Below are positions 44,286 to 53,414 of a stretch of 64,000 nt of DNA, piece by piece. The position numbers and the translations under genes are program-made. Numbering within the stretch: the first letter of the stretch is position 1; each line of letters starts with the position of its first letter. The notes under the pieces are model-generated. The model was given only the letters and a program-made list of their open reading frames with translations, was not told the origin of the DNA and did no database searches. Source of the DNA: VXNJ01 sp965249595 (lineage in GTDB: Bacteria; Chloroflexota; UBA11872; VXNJ01); NCBI GenBank assembly GCA_965249595.1, contig OZ252242.1:930001-994000 (forward strand). Direction: 5' to 3'.

Positions 44286-44897
44286 TTATTCGATTGCGTT
44301 GCCCCAGGCATTGCTGAAGGCGAATTCGCCGATGTGGCGACGGATCCGCGGCTGGCTTTCGCGGGCACGAACTTCGTCGGACAAGGCATCCGGGTCGGCA
44401 ATGTAACCAATGGCGATCATGGACGCCAGTTCGAATTCATCCGGAATCGCGAACTCGGCCCTTGCCCGGTCGCGATCGTAGCCGCCCATCTGGTGTGAGT
44501 GGAGCCCAAGCTGGGTTGCCTGGAGCACCAGGCACATATTGGCCATCCCGGTGTCGTGGAGTGCGAATCGATTCGGATTGCCGGTTGTGTCAGAAATCTT
44601 GGCTGCCATCGTGATCAACAACAGGCCGGCGTCGCGGGCCCAGGAGTTGCCATCGTTTAGGCAATCTTCGGCGCGCGCTCTAGCGGCTGGTTCGGAGCGG
44701 TCAAAGACCAAATAGCGCCAAGGTTGGTCGTTATATGAGGATGGCGCCCAGCGGGCAGCGTCTAGGAGCGTCGCGGTTGTTTCCGGATCAACCGGTCGCC
44801 CGGGTTCGAATGCCCGTGGGCTCCAACGCCGGCTGACCGCATCGATTAACGACCGGTCGGTTACGGCCGGTTTTTCATAGGCATTGGAGTTTCCCAT
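44286..44897 (-). CDS. Nitroreductase-family oxidoreductase
   Basis: 203 residues from ATG 44897, preceded by AGGAA at suitable spacing; longer upstream extension is unlikely. The FMN-binding nitroreductase fold shows SRRWSPRAFEPGRPVDPE at the N-terminus, ARWAPSSYNDQPWRYLVF near residue 46, LHDTGMANMCLVLQATQLGL near 115 and MIAIGYIADP near 160. These cytoplasmic homodimers reduce nitro, quinone or flavin substrates with NAD(P)H. The exact substrate is not deducible. It is divergent from the carbonic anhydrase gene. Confidence 0.9.
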   Translation of the reverse strand: MGNSNAYEKPAVTDRSLIDAVSRRWSPRAFEPGRPVDPETTATLLDAARWAPSSYNDQPWRYLVFDRSEPAARARAEDCLNDGNSWARDAGLLLITMAAKISDTTGNPNRFALHDTGMANMCLVLQATQLGLHSHQMGGYDRDRARAEFAIPDEFELASMIAIGYIADPDALSDEVRARESQPRIRRHIGEFAFSNAWGNAIE

Positions 44898-45077
44898 GGC
44901 CTGGGGTTCCTGACCAGATAAGCATGAGGGCAGGGGATTTTCGTTAACTGCCTCCCAAATTGGCGGTCGGCCCCCGCTTCTATGGCCCTGATAGGCGGTT
45001 CCCATTCTTGACCCGTTGCCCTTATACATACAATCGCTGCACCCGGTTGGGGAAACGGACAGGGCTTGGAGGCTGCG

Positions 45078-45575
45078 GTGTCGGTCATTGACGAACTAAT
45101 TGAAAACAACGCGCGATTTGCCGATAACTTTACGATGAGCGGCCTGAAAATGCCGCCGGCGCGGCAGTTGGCGGTTGTCGCCTGCATGGACGCGCGCCTT
45201 GATGTCCATAACATCCTCGGTATCGGCGAGGGCGATGCCCATGTGATCCGCAACGCCGGTGGCGTTGTCAGCGATGACGCAATCCGCTCGCTGGTAATCT
45301 CACAACGACTGCTGGGGACCACTGCTATCGTCCTCATCCATCACACCGATTGCGGAATGCTCACCTTCCGCGACCACGATGTCAAAGAGGCGATTGAGGC
45401 CGAGACTGGTCTGCGCCCGCCTTTTGCCTTGGAAGCGTTCGGCGATCTGGACCAGGATGTGCGACAGTCGATCGCCCGCATAATGGCCAGCCCATTTATT
45501 CCCTGTAAGGACGATATCCGCGGTTTCGTCTACGACTGTGGAACCGGACTGCTAAACGAGGTTTTGCCGGCCTGA
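45078..45575 (+). CDS. Beta-class carbonic anhydrase
   Basis: 165 residues from GTG 45078, chosen because GGAGG at 45068-45072 is well placed; a TTG at 45066 is in frame but overlaps that site. Zinc ligands and catalytic dyad are visible: VACMDARLD (Cys, and Asp-Arg) near residue 36, and HHTDCGML (His-x2-Cys) near 88. VIRNAGGVVSDDAIRSL between them is the family's conserved core. It interconverts CO2 and bicarbonate in the cytoplasm. This short type lacks the plant-type extensions and resembles clade D-like bacterial enzymes. Confidence 0.92.
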   Translation: MSVIDELIENNARFADNFTMSGLKMPPARQLAVVACMDARLDVHNILGIGEGDAHVIRNAGGVVSDDAIRSLVISQRLLGTTAIVLIHHTDCGMLTFRDHDVKEAIEAETGLRPPFALEAFGDLDQDVRQSIARIMASPFIPCKDDIRGFVYDCGTGLLNEVLPA

Positions 45576-45699
45576 GGGTTCAAGTCGGTTCTTCGATCGC
45601 GATTGGATTGAAGGGCCGTTAACTGGGTTCGGCGCCAAATCATTGGGCAAGCGGACGCGAATTGAACAATGCTTCCCAGATTGGACGTCGGCTACGGTC

Positions 45700-46590
45700 C
45701 TACTTCGGCTTGATAGCTGACACGTCGGCGGAAGCAAGACTGAGGCCGCTTTGCGGACATTCCGCGGCGACCTCGACAAACCCCGCAGCCTCGATTCCGC
45801 CCAGGTATTCCCCAAGCGGAAGCGCCCCTGCGATGCAGTTTGCGATCGCCTCGCGATCGCCACGTTCCTCCATCGGCACGTCGCGTATCCACACCATGTC
45901 GGAGACCCGCAGCCGGCCTCCGGGCTTTAGAACCCTAAATGCCTCGCGGAACACTTGCTCCTTGTCTGGCGAGAGGTTGATCACGCAATTCGAGATGATC
46001 ACGTCGAAGTAGTTCTCGGCGAACGGAATATCCTCGATCTCACCGAGCCGGAAGCGCACGTTGGCGGCGTTCGCCGACTCGGCATTGCGGCGCGCCAGAC
46101 GCACCATCGAGGTGGTCATGTCGAGCCCCCATATCTCGCCATCGGCCCCCACTTGCTTGGCGGCCAACAGGCAATCGATCCCTCCGCCAGAGCCCAGATC
46201 CAACACCCGCTCGCCGGCGTTCAGTTCGGCGATCGCCACCGGGTTTCCGCATCCCAGCGAAGCGCTAACGGCAGCGTCGGGCAGCGCATTGGCTTCGCCC
46301 CGCGAGTAGAGCCGAGATCCGTATACGATCCCCCCGTCGGACGCCCGTTGGGCACCAACTAGCTCGGTGCCCGGTGCGCAGCAGGCGTCGTTGGAGAGGG
46401 AAGTCCTGCCATTGACATCTGCGCCGGACTCGCAGCAACCCCCGTCGACGTTGGAATTTCCAGAGCTGTCTGGCGCCTTGGCGGCGTGATCGCCCATCTC
46501 GGCCAAAACGCGCTGCGCCAGCACGCCGTATCGCTCGTTGACAGTCTGTTTGATATCGTCGTCCCGCTGCGTACGTTGCTCAGTGGCCAT
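45700..46590 (-). CDS. arsM: Arsenite S-adenosylmethionine methyltransferase ArsM-like
   Basis: 296 residues. The N-terminal part carries paired cysteines (GGCCESGAD near 51, DACCAPGTE near 70). The SAM-binding fold has SLGCGNPVAIAELNAGERVL, DLGSGGGIDCLLAAKQVG and GLDMTTSMVRLARRNAE. An arsenic-binding Cys lies in VIISNCVINLSPDKEQVFRE near 198 and a further Cys in AIANCIAGALPLGEYL near 246. This Cys set is that of prokaryotic ArsM, which methylates arsenite to volatile or less toxic forms. It stands alone; no arsR or arsenite pump is adjacent. Other methyltransferases share the fold, but the Cys pattern is specific. Confidence 0.92.
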   Translation of the reverse strand: MATEQRTQRDDDIKQTVNERYGVLAQRVLAEMGDHAAKAPDSSGNSNVDGGCCESGADVNGRTSLSNDACCAPGTELVGAQRASDGGIVYGSRLYSRGEANALPDAAVSASLGCGNPVAIAELNAGERVLDLGSGGGIDCLLAAKQVGADGEIWGLDMTTSMVRLARRNAESANAANVRFRLGEIEDIPFAENYFDVIISNCVINLSPDKEQVFREAFRVLKPGGRLRVSDMVWIRDVPMEERGDREAIANCIAGALPLGEYLGGIEAAGFVEVAAECPQSGLSLASADVSAIKPK

Positions 46591-46805
46591 TGCCCGATTT
46601 CTTTAGCGATTTGGGGATTGTCGTCGGTTGCGGTTGCACGGCGGAATTATCAATCTTGACTTGGCCGGGCGGAACGATCGGTTTCTGGTCGCCCGGGCTG
46701 CTCTCGCCGAGCGCTGCCGACCCTTCAAGAGGGCGAGACCCACGAGCATCGATTAGAAGGTCACCCCAAGCGTCAGTACGAAGGCTCTTGGTTCTACTCA
46801 GTTTT

Positions 46806-46882
46806 TGGTAGCGCATGCGGGATTCGAACCCGCGATCTTCGCCTTGAGAGGGCGATGTCCTGGGCCACTAGACGAATGCGCC
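46806..46882 (-). tRNA. tRNA-Glu (anticodon CTC), CCA encoded
   Basis: Read on the minus strand: acceptor GGCGCAT pairs with ATGCGCT (one G-U). The anticodon arm TCGCC-CTCTCAA-GGCGA gives CTC. The T arm is GCGGG-TTCGAAT-CCCGC. The D arm CGTCTAGTGGCCCAGGACA is typical of tRNA-Glu. Discriminator A and CCA are encoded at 46809-46806. Confidence 0.94.
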
Positions 46883-46990
46883 AGAGAACGAAAATTATTT
46901 TAGCCCTGCCGCAGTTGCTGTATGTTCTGGCCAAATCTCTAAACTCGCTTATCAAATGCTTGGCAATTTAAAGACCCGTGGGGCGTAACG

Positions 46991-48328
46991 GTGTTTGAAC
47001 GGCTGTCCGACCGCCTCGACTCGGTCATAAAAAAGGTCACTGGGCGTGGCCGAATCCGCGAGGCCGATATCAAATTGGCCATGCGGGAAGTGCGCGTGGC
47101 CCTTTTGGAGGCCGACGTGCAACTCGGAGTGGCGCGTGATTTTGTGCGCGCCGTCGGGGCCCGCGCGGTCGGCCGCGAGGTGCTCGATAGCGTTTCTCCG
47201 CGCCAGCAGATCGTAAAGATCGTCCACGATGAATTAACGACCCTTCTGGGATCGACGAGCACCGAACTGAGTCCGGCCCGGGCGGGTCGCCGCCGCATCC
47301 TGATGGTGGGGCTGCAGGGTTCCGGCAAGACGACCAGCGCCGCCAAGCTGGCACTGGCGGTCAAGGAATCGGGTCGGCAACCGTTGCTGGTTGCCTGCGA
47401 CCTGAAGCGCCCGGCGGCGATCGAGCAGTTGGCAACGCTCGCGACTCAGATCGACGTACCGATTCACGCCGAATCTGTCGCCTCGCGGCCCGAACACGTG
47501 GCTCGCAACGGGGTTCAGAAAGCCATCGCCAACAGCTACACCGACGTGATCGTCGATACCGCCGGCCGCATTCAAATTGACGCCGACCTGATGGACGAGG
47601 TCGCAAGGGTGGCCGAGCATGTCGATCCGACCGATGTGCTGTTAGTCGTTGATGCCATGACCGGTCAGGAAGCGGTCAATGTGGCCAGCGAATTCAATTC
47701 GCGGCTCTCGCTCACGGGCCTGGTTCTAACCAAGCTTGATGGAGACGCCCGCGGTGGCGCGCTGCTCTCAATCCGGGCGGCCACCGGAGTTCCGGTCAAG
47801 TACATCGGCGCCGGCGAGAAGATCGAACAGTTAGAGCGATTCCACCCTGATCGCCTAGCTTCCCGCATCTTGGGAATGGGCGACGTTGTCTCCCTGGTGG
47901 AGAAGGCCCAGGCAACCGTCGACGAGGAGGCCGCCGTCCGGCTGGAGAAGAAACTGCGGTCGGCCACCTTTGACCTGTCCGATTTTCTGGAGCAAATTGA
48001 GCAGATCGAAAACATGGGTTCGCTCTCGCAGATCATGGGGATGATCCCGGGGTTCGGCAAGATCGCCGGCCGCGCCGACGTCCAGGAAGCGCTTGCCGGC
48101 CGCCGTGTGGATCAACTCAAGGCCATCATCTTGAGCATGACCCCCGCGGAACGGGCCAATCCGGGCATCATCGATGGGTCGCGCCGACGACGCATCGCCG
48201 CCGGATCGGGCACGGCCCGGCGCGATGTGAACCAGTTGTTGAACCAGTACTTTGCGATGCGCAAAATGATGCGACAAATGGCCAGCGGTCGGATGCCCGC
48301 CATCCCCGGCCTGGGCGGTCTTGGCTAA
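46991..48328 (+). CDS. ffh: Signal recognition particle protein Ffh
   Basis: 445 residues from GTG 46991. N domain, then the GTPase: G1 GLQGSGKTTSAAKLA near residue 106, DLKRPAAIEQL, G3 DTAGRIQIDADLMDE near 190, DAMTGQEAVNVA, G4 LTKLDGDARGGALLS near 244 and GAGEKIEQLERFHPDRLA. The methionine-rich M domain has the RNA-binding signature GSGTARRDVNQLLNQY near 405 and MRKMMRQMASGRMP at the end. It binds signal sequences on the ribosome and hands them to FtsY (gene at 4789). The SRP RNA gene was not found nearby. Confidence 0.97.
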   Translation: MFERLSDRLDSVIKKVTGRGRIREADIKLAMREVRVALLEADVQLGVARDFVRAVGARAVGREVLDSVSPRQQIVKIVHDELTTLLGSTSTELSPARAGRRRILMVGLQGSGKTTSAAKLALAVKESGRQPLLVACDLKRPAAIEQLATLATQIDVPIHAESVASRPEHVARNGVQKAIANSYTDVIVDTAGRIQIDADLMDEVARVAEHVDPTDVLLVVDAMTGQEAVNVASEFNSRLSLTGLVLTKLDGDARGGALLSIRAATGVPVKYIGAGEKIEQLERFHPDRLASRILGMGDVVSLVEKAQATVDEEAAVRLEKKLRSATFDLSDFLEQIEQIENMGSLSQIMGMIPGFGKIAGRADVQEALAGRRVDQLKAIILSMTPAERANPGIIDGSRRRRIAAGSGTARRDVNQLLNQYFAMRKMMRQMASGRMPAIPGLGGLG

Positions 48329-48436
48329 CGCAAATACGCGTCCGGCAGGGCGATAATACGTACGGTCAGCCGCGCCACAACCAGCGCCCAGTTGCCGCTG
48401 CCCACCTTTTTCCTTTGCTAGTTTGGATGAGCCTGC

Positions 48437-49309
48437 ATGCCTGACGCATTCTTCGGGGTGATCGGCGGAAGTGGCTTTTACAACATAGAGAACGTGACCG
48501 GCCTACGGGAGGTTGAGATTGACACTCCCTTCGGTCGACCCAGTGACAGTTATTTCCTAGGCGATCTGGACGGCGTGCCGGTTGCCTTCCTGCCGCGACA
48601 CGGCCGCGGCCACCGTATAGCGCCCAGCCAACTTAACTCGCGCGCCAATATTTATGGCTTCAAACAACTGGGCGTTAAGTGGCTGTTGGGAGTCTCGGCC
48701 GTGGGCAGTCTGCGCGAGGAGATTGAGCCGCGCCATATCGTAGTTCCCGACCAGCTAATCGACCGCACGCGGTCCCGCGGCCTGACCTATTTCGATCAAC
48801 CGGGTCTGGTTGCCCATATCGGAATGGCCGAGCCGTTTTGCCCGGTGCTCTCTGGCCTGGTGGCCGATGCGTCCATCACCGCCGGGGCGAGAGTGCATAG
48901 AGGTGGATCCTATGTCTGTATTGAAGGTCCGCAGTTCTCTACCGTTGCCGAGTCGGAGATATTCCGCGGCTGGGGAGCATCAATAATCGGGATGACCGCC
49001 GTGCCGGAGGCAAAGTTGGCCCGCGAGGCCGAGCTTCCCTTCGCTTTACTTGCTCTTTCAACCGACTACGACGTATGGAAAGGCGAGCCGGTCTCCGCCG
49101 CCATGGTTGTCGCCAACATGGCAGCCAACTTGGAAGTGGCGCGCCAATCAGTGGTCAATTTGGCAACCATGTTGCCAGCCGGCAACCAAACCAGCCCGGC
49201 TTCGACCGCCCTGGATGGCGCCATCCAGTCAGATCCCGGACTTGTTGATAACCGTCTTCGGGAACGCTACGGCCTGTTGATTGAGCGCGCCCTCGGCAAC
49301 GCCGGATAA
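48437..49309 (+). CDS. mtnP: S-methyl-5'-thioadenosine phosphorylase
   Basis: 290 residues. GVIGGSGFYNIENV opens the phosphorylase fold; FLPRHGRGHRIAPSQLNSRA near 55 holds the phosphate-binding His/Arg; ISAVGSL-type GVSAVGSLREEI near 88; EGPQFSTVAESEIFRGWGAS near 176; GMTAVPEAKLARE near 197; LSTDYDVWKGEPVS near 218. The STDYD.W form favours methylthioadenosine over guanosine or inosine. It releases adenine and methylthioribose 1-phosphate. It is the first gene of an operon with ahcY (27 nt) and metK (16 nt). Confidence 0.93.
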   Translation: MPDAFFGVIGGSGFYNIENVTGLREVEIDTPFGRPSDSYFLGDLDGVPVAFLPRHGRGHRIAPSQLNSRANIYGFKQLGVKWLLGVSAVGSLREEIEPRHIVVPDQLIDRTRSRGLTYFDQPGLVAHIGMAEPFCPVLSGLVADASITAGARVHRGGSYVCIEGPQFSTVAESEIFRGWGASIIGMTAVPEAKLAREAELPFALLALSTDYDVWKGEPVSAAMVVANMAANLEVARQSVVNLATMLPAGNQTSPASTALDGAIQSDPGLVDNRLRERYGLLIERALGNAG

Positions 49310-49336
49310 CCCACCCAACCAACAAATAGGACTCTG

Positions 49337-50617
49337 ATGGCAACAGCTTCCACCAGCCTTGTCGATCACGACGTAACTGACCTGACATTGGCAGATGCCG
49401 GTCGTGACATGATCGAATGGGCTGATGCGTCAATGCCGGTATTGGCCCAGATCCGGGACCAGTTCGCCGAGCAGCAACCACTGGCTGGCCTTACCTTGGC
49501 GGCCTGTCTGCACGTGACCACCGAAACCGCCAATCTGGCCCGCACGCTCAAGGCGGGTGGAGCCCGGGTGGCCATCTGCGCGTCCAACCCGCTCTCCACT
49601 CAGGACGCCACCGCGGCGGCCCTGGTGGCCCACTACGGTATTAGCACCTTCGCCCGCCGTGGCGAAGACAACGCCACCTATTACAAGCACATAAACAATG
49701 TCTTGGACTTTGGCCCGCAGCTGACCATGGACGACGGTGCCGACCTGGTATCGGAGATTCATAAGAACCGCCGGGGATTGATCGAGGGGATCATCGGCGG
49801 AACCGAGGAGACCACCACCGGTGTGGTTCGCCTCCAGGCCATGGAGGCCGACGGGCAGTTGGCCTATCCGATCATGGCCGTCAACGAGGCCAACACCAAG
49901 CATCTCTTTGACAATCGCTACGGTACCGGTCAATCCACGATCGATGGCATTTTGCGGGCCACCAATAAGCTGATTGCCGGCTCCCGCTTTGTCATTTGCG
50001 GCTACGGTTGGTGCGGTCGCGGGTTGGCGGCACGGGCCTCCGGGTTTGGCGCCAACGTGATCATCACAGAAGTCGATCCCACCCGGGCGCTGGAAGCGGT
50101 CATGGACGGCTTCCAGGTCATGCCGATGAGCGAAGCGGCGGCGGTCGGGGACTTTTTCGTCACAGTTACGTCGAACAAGAACGTGATTGACGAGCCGCAC
50201 TTCGCCCGGATGAAGGATGGCGCCATCCTGGCCAATTCAGGCCACTTTGATGCCGAGATAAACATCCCGGCGTTGACGGAAACGTCCGAATCGGTGCGAA
50301 CGCTGCGACCGCTGCTTGAGGAATACCGCCAGAGCGACGGTCGTCGCATATTGCTATTGGCTGGCGGACGCCTAGTCAATTTGGCCGCAGCTGAAGGCCA
50401 CCCGCCCGGGGTGATGGACATGAGTTTTGCCAATCAAGCCCTGGGTGCCCAGTACATGTGGGAACGCGCCGGTCAACTTGAGGCGTGCGTGCACGTGGTG
50501 CCGCCGGCAATAGATTCGGAAATTGCCCGACTGAAACTGGCCAGTATGGGTATTCAAATCGACGTGATGACGGCTGAACAGGCCCGTTACGCAACATCTT
50601 GGGAGGAAGGAACATGA
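49337..50617 (+). CDS. ahcY: Adenosylhomocysteinase (SAH hydrolase)
   Basis: 426 residues, full length without the insertion of plant or protozoan enzymes. LTLAACLHVTTETANLARTL near residue 52; STQDATAAALV near 92; NEANTKHLFDNRYGTGQSTI near 188 (Lys and the NAD-site flank); ICGYGWCGRGLAARASGFGA near 221 (NAD Rossmann loop); GHFDAEINI; and NLAAAEGHPPGVMDMSFANQ near 350. It splits S-adenosylhomocysteine into adenosine and homocysteine, removing the product that inhibits methyltransferases. It lies between mtnP and metK, completing the methyl cycle. Confidence 0.97.
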   Translation: MATASTSLVDHDVTDLTLADAGRDMIEWADASMPVLAQIRDQFAEQQPLAGLTLAACLHVTTETANLARTLKAGGARVAICASNPLSTQDATAAALVAHYGISTFARRGEDNATYYKHINNVLDFGPQLTMDDGADLVSEIHKNRRGLIEGIIGGTEETTTGVVRLQAMEADGQLAYPIMAVNEANTKHLFDNRYGTGQSTIDGILRATNKLIAGSRFVICGYGWCGRGLAARASGFGANVIITEVDPTRALEAVMDGFQVMPMSEAAAVGDFFVTVTSNKNVIDEPHFARMKDGAILANSGHFDAEINIPALTETSESVRTLRPLLEEYRQSDGRRILLLAGGRLVNLAAAEGHPPGVMDMSFANQALGAQYMWERAGQLEACVHVVPPAIDSEIARLKLASMGIQIDVMTAEQARYATSWEEGT

Positions 50618-50633
50618 GCGAGAGGCCGACTGC

Positions 50634-51845
50634 ATGGGAGTAGATCTGCTGGCCGCCGAGCGGTTCTTGTTCACCTCCGAATCGGTAACCGAAGGTCACC
50701 CGGACAAGGTCTGCGATCAGGTCTCGGACGCAATCCTCGATGCCTTGTTGGCGCGTTTCTCCCAGTCGCGGGTGGCTTGCGAGACGGCCGCTTCCGATCA
50801 TGTAATCAACGTGCTGGGAGAAATCACCACCGATCCGGATCTCAGTTCGGCCCAGTTGGCGGATTTGATCTGCGACACGGTCGAGGAAGTGATTTGCGAT
50901 ATCGGCTACACTGATCCCGCATTCGGTTTGGATCTGCGCCGCGAGAACATCCTGCCGCGCATCAACAAGCAATCGGCAGATATATCTCAGGGTGTCGACG
51001 GCGACGATCCGGACGCCCAGGGCGCCGGCGATCAGGGCATGATGTTCGGATTTGCATGTCGCGAAACCGATGAGATGATGCCCTTGCCGATATCTTTGGC
51101 CCATGCCCTCGCGCTCCGTCTAGCCGACGTTCGCAAAAAGGGCTTGCTGCCGTTTCTGCGGCCAGACGGCAAAAGCCAGGTGACGGTCGAATACCGCAAC
51201 GGCGAGCCCTTTCGCATCACCAACGTGGTAATCGCCGCTCAACACAGTCCGGACGTGGATGACGACCATTTGCGATCGCAAATAAATGCGCACGTCGTGG
51301 ACCCGATCATTCCCGGCAGTCTCCGCGATGGTCGATCAACCGAAATATTGATCAATGGAACCGGTCGCTTTGTCAGCGGCGGCCCCGGTGCTGATGCCGG
51401 TCTTACCGGCCGCAAGATCATCGTTGATACCTACGGCGGTATGGCCCGTCACGGCGGCGGAGCATTCTCCGGCAAAGATCCGACCAAGGTCGATCGTTCA
51501 GCTTCCTACATGGCCCGCTATGTTGCCAAGAATCTGGTCGCTGCTGGCCTGGCTGAACGAGCCGAAGTGCAGTTGGCCTACTGCATCGGCGTGGCCGACC
51601 CGGTCTCGGTCAACATTGAAACTTTTGGGACTGCGGCGGTTGGCTTGTCGGCGGGGAGGATGGACGAGATCGTGCGAGCGAACTTTGATCTGCGCCCACG
51701 CAGGATCATCGAACACTTGAACCTGCGTCGCCCGATCTATCGTCAGGTGGCCTCCTACGGTCACTTCGGCCGCCCAGATTTGAATTTGCCGTGGGAGCAG
51801 ACCGACAAAGTGGACGCCCTACGGGCCAGCGCCGGATTGGCGTAA
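50634..51845 (+). CDS. metK: S-adenosylmethionine synthetase
   Basis: 403 residues. ESVTEGHPDKVCDQVSDAIL near residue 16 carries the ATP/methionine-site His and Asp; GAGDQGMMFGFACRET near 127 is signature 1; GGGAFSGKDPTKVDRSASYM near 264 is signature 2; TDKVDALRA closes the fold. The enzyme makes SAM from methionine and ATP in the cytoplasm. GAGAGG precedes the ATG by about eight bases. The third gene of mtnP-ahcY-metK; it ends 5 nt before the modA start, so molybdate genes may be read from the same transcript. Confidence 0.98.
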   Translation: MGVDLLAAERFLFTSESVTEGHPDKVCDQVSDAILDALLARFSQSRVACETAASDHVINVLGEITTDPDLSSAQLADLICDTVEEVICDIGYTDPAFGLDLRRENILPRINKQSADISQGVDGDDPDAQGAGDQGMMFGFACRETDEMMPLPISLAHALALRLADVRKKGLLPFLRPDGKSQVTVEYRNGEPFRITNVVIAAQHSPDVDDDHLRSQINAHVVDPIIPGSLRDGRSTEILINGTGRFVSGGPGADAGLTGRKIIVDTYGGMARHGGGAFSGKDPTKVDRSASYMARYVAKNLVAAGLAERAEVQLAYCIGVADPVSVNIETFGTAAVGLSAGRMDEIVRANFDLRPRRIIEHLNLRRPIYRQVASYGHFGRPDLNLPWEQTDKVDALRASAGLA

Positions 51846-51850
51846 ACCCG

Positions 51851-52636
51851 GTGGCCCGCTGTGGCAGTGGGGCCAGCCTAGAGCGGCGCCGGCTCCTGCT
51901 CGGTCTGTTGGCCGTCCCGGTCCTGGCATCCTGTTCGGATGACCGAGACACATTCCTTGTGTTGGCCGCATCCTCCCTGCAGCCGGCACTTGACCCGATA
52001 AATGAACAGTTCCAAGCGGCCTATGGGTTTAGCGTGCGGGCAAGTTATGAAGGATCACAGAGATTGGCCGCCCAAATTCAACTGGGTGCGCCGGCCGAAG
52101 TGTTCATTAGCGCCGATCCCGACGCCTCTGCCCGGTCTGGTGACTCAAATCCCTTCGCCGGACGTCCGATTGCGGCCAACCGGGTGACCGTGGCAACGGC
52201 CGTCGACAATCCGGCGAGATTGCAATCGGCCTTTGAATTGGGCAGGCTGGGATTGCGATTGGCAATGGCCGGCCCGCGGGTGCCGCTGGGTATCGCCTCC
52301 CGAAAAACGCTGGCTTCGATGGCCGAGGTCCACCCTAGTCGGATGGATTTTTCGGCATCGGTATTGGCGAATGTCATTTCACATGATCAGAGCGCGCGGG
52401 CGGTACTTTCGCGCCTGTTGTTAGGCGAGGCCGATGCCGGATTTGTCTTTAGTTCTTATCTGAAATCGGTAGATGATTTGGGTCCCGTTCTGGGCGGAAC
52501 GGCGCCCCATGCGGCCGCGATTACATACCTGGCCAATCACCTTGGCACCCGCCGCGCCGGGACTGACTATCTCCAATATCTCGGGAGCGAGCAGGCCCGC
52601 GCAACCCTGGTTGAGCACGGTTTTGCGATTCCTTAA
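51851..52636 (+). CDS. modA: Molybdate ABC transporter substrate-binding lipoprotein ModA
   Basis: 261 residues from GTG 51851; the frame is open into metK, but this start gives a proper signal sequence (RRRLLLGLLAVPVLASC) with a lipobox Cys. The ModA pattern follows: FLVLAASSLQPALDPINEQF, SYEGSQRLAAQIQLGAPAEV and FISADPDA near 95, RPIAANRVTVATA near 115, and LLLGEADAGFVFSSYLKSV near 190. The S..L..QI..GAP.D(E)VF.SAD block is diagnostic for oxyanion-binding ModA proteins. It captures molybdate or tungstate outside the membrane and feeds ModB/ModC, which follow with overlapping frames. Confidence 0.92.
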   Translation: MARCGSGASLERRRLLLGLLAVPVLASCSDDRDTFLVLAASSLQPALDPINEQFQAAYGFSVRASYEGSQRLAAQIQLGAPAEVFISADPDASARSGDSNPFAGRPIAANRVTVATAVDNPARLQSAFELGRLGLRLAMAGPRVPLGIASRKTLASMAEVHPSRMDFSASVLANVISHDQSARAVLSRLLLGEADAGFVFSSYLKSVDDLGPVLGGTAPHAAAITYLANHLGTRRAGTDYLQYLGSEQARATLVEHGFAIP

Positions 52637-53414
52637 CCGCTTTCTGCCGGTCGGATTAGGTTTGCTGCCGGCGGCGATGCTGGCCACCTTCCTGCTGCTC
52701 CCACTGATCGCCCTTTTGCTCCGCGGTACCGCCGGGCTGGGCGGCGTCGACTTTGGCTCACGGGCGGTTTCCGATGCGCTTCTGCTTTCGCTGCTAACTT
52801 CAGTCTTGGCCTTGGCCCTAATCGTGGCCTTCGGGACTCCGCTTGCTTGGGCCCTATCACGCCGATCCTGGCCCGGATCGGCTTTCGTAGAGGCAATAGT
52901 CGATGCACCATTGCTATTGCCACCGGTAGTGGCTGGCGTAGCCCTACTTGCCGCATTTGGGCGTATTGGACTGATCGGTCAGGTGATTCCAGGCGGACTG
53001 GGATATTCGACCCTGGCCGTGATCCTGGCCCAAGTGTTTGTCGCCACCCCGCTCTTCGTGCGGAGCGCACGGGCGGGATTTGACAGCGTCGATCGACGGC
53101 TAGAAAAGGTGGCGCAAACGTTGGGGGTGCCTCCGCTGCTAGTTTTTTGGCGGGTGACGGTGCCACTGGCGCGGCCGGCCTTGGCGTCGGGGGCAGTCCT
53201 AGCGTGGGCGCGATCATTGGGCGAATTTGGCGCCACCCTAATGTTTGCCGGCAATCTTCCCGGTTCGACCCAGACACTCCCGCTGGCGATCTCCGAATTG
53301 TTGGAATACGACCTTGACGCCGCCCTGGCCCTGTCCCTATTGCTGTTGCTGGTGGCGGTTGCTTTGCTCGTCTTGCTGCGCCTGATCTCTCCCGGGGCGA
53401 AGGCAAATGCTTGA
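52611..53414 (+). CDS. modB: Molybdate ABC transporter permease ModB
   Basis: 267 residues from TTG 52611, overlapping the end of modA; TTG 52623 is an equal alternative and neither has a strong ribosome-binding site. Five to six membrane spans are evident, starting VGLLPAAML and ATFLLLPLIALLLRGTAGLG. The ABC-permease EAA loop is GVPPLLVFWRVTVPLARPAL near 175, then LAWARSLGEFGATLMFAGNL, a segment typical of ModB. It forms the membrane channel for molybdate with ModC. Its stop overlaps the modC start by 8 nt. Confidence 0.92.
   Translation: MSTVLRFLNRFLPVGLGLLPAAMLATFLLLPLIALLLRGTAGLGGVDFGSRAVSDALLLSLLTSVLALALIVAFGTPLAWALSRRSWPGSAFVEAIVDAPLLLPPVVAGVALLAAFGRIGLIGQVIPGGLGYSTLAVILAQVFVATPLFVRSARAGFDSVDRRLEKVAQTLGVPPLLVFWRVTVPLARPALASGAVLAWARSLGEFGATLMFAGNLPGSTQTLPLAISELLEYDLDAALALSLLLLLVAVALLVLLRLISPGAKANA

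Noticed and set aside
46883..46990. SRP RNA near ffh
   Set aside because: I looked for the GGAA tetraloop hairpin of SRP RNA and did not see it in the short gap before ffh.
48329..48436. SAM or SAH riboswitch upstream of mtnP
   Set aside because: At 108 bp there is no recognisable conserved core of the common classes. A covariance search is still needed.
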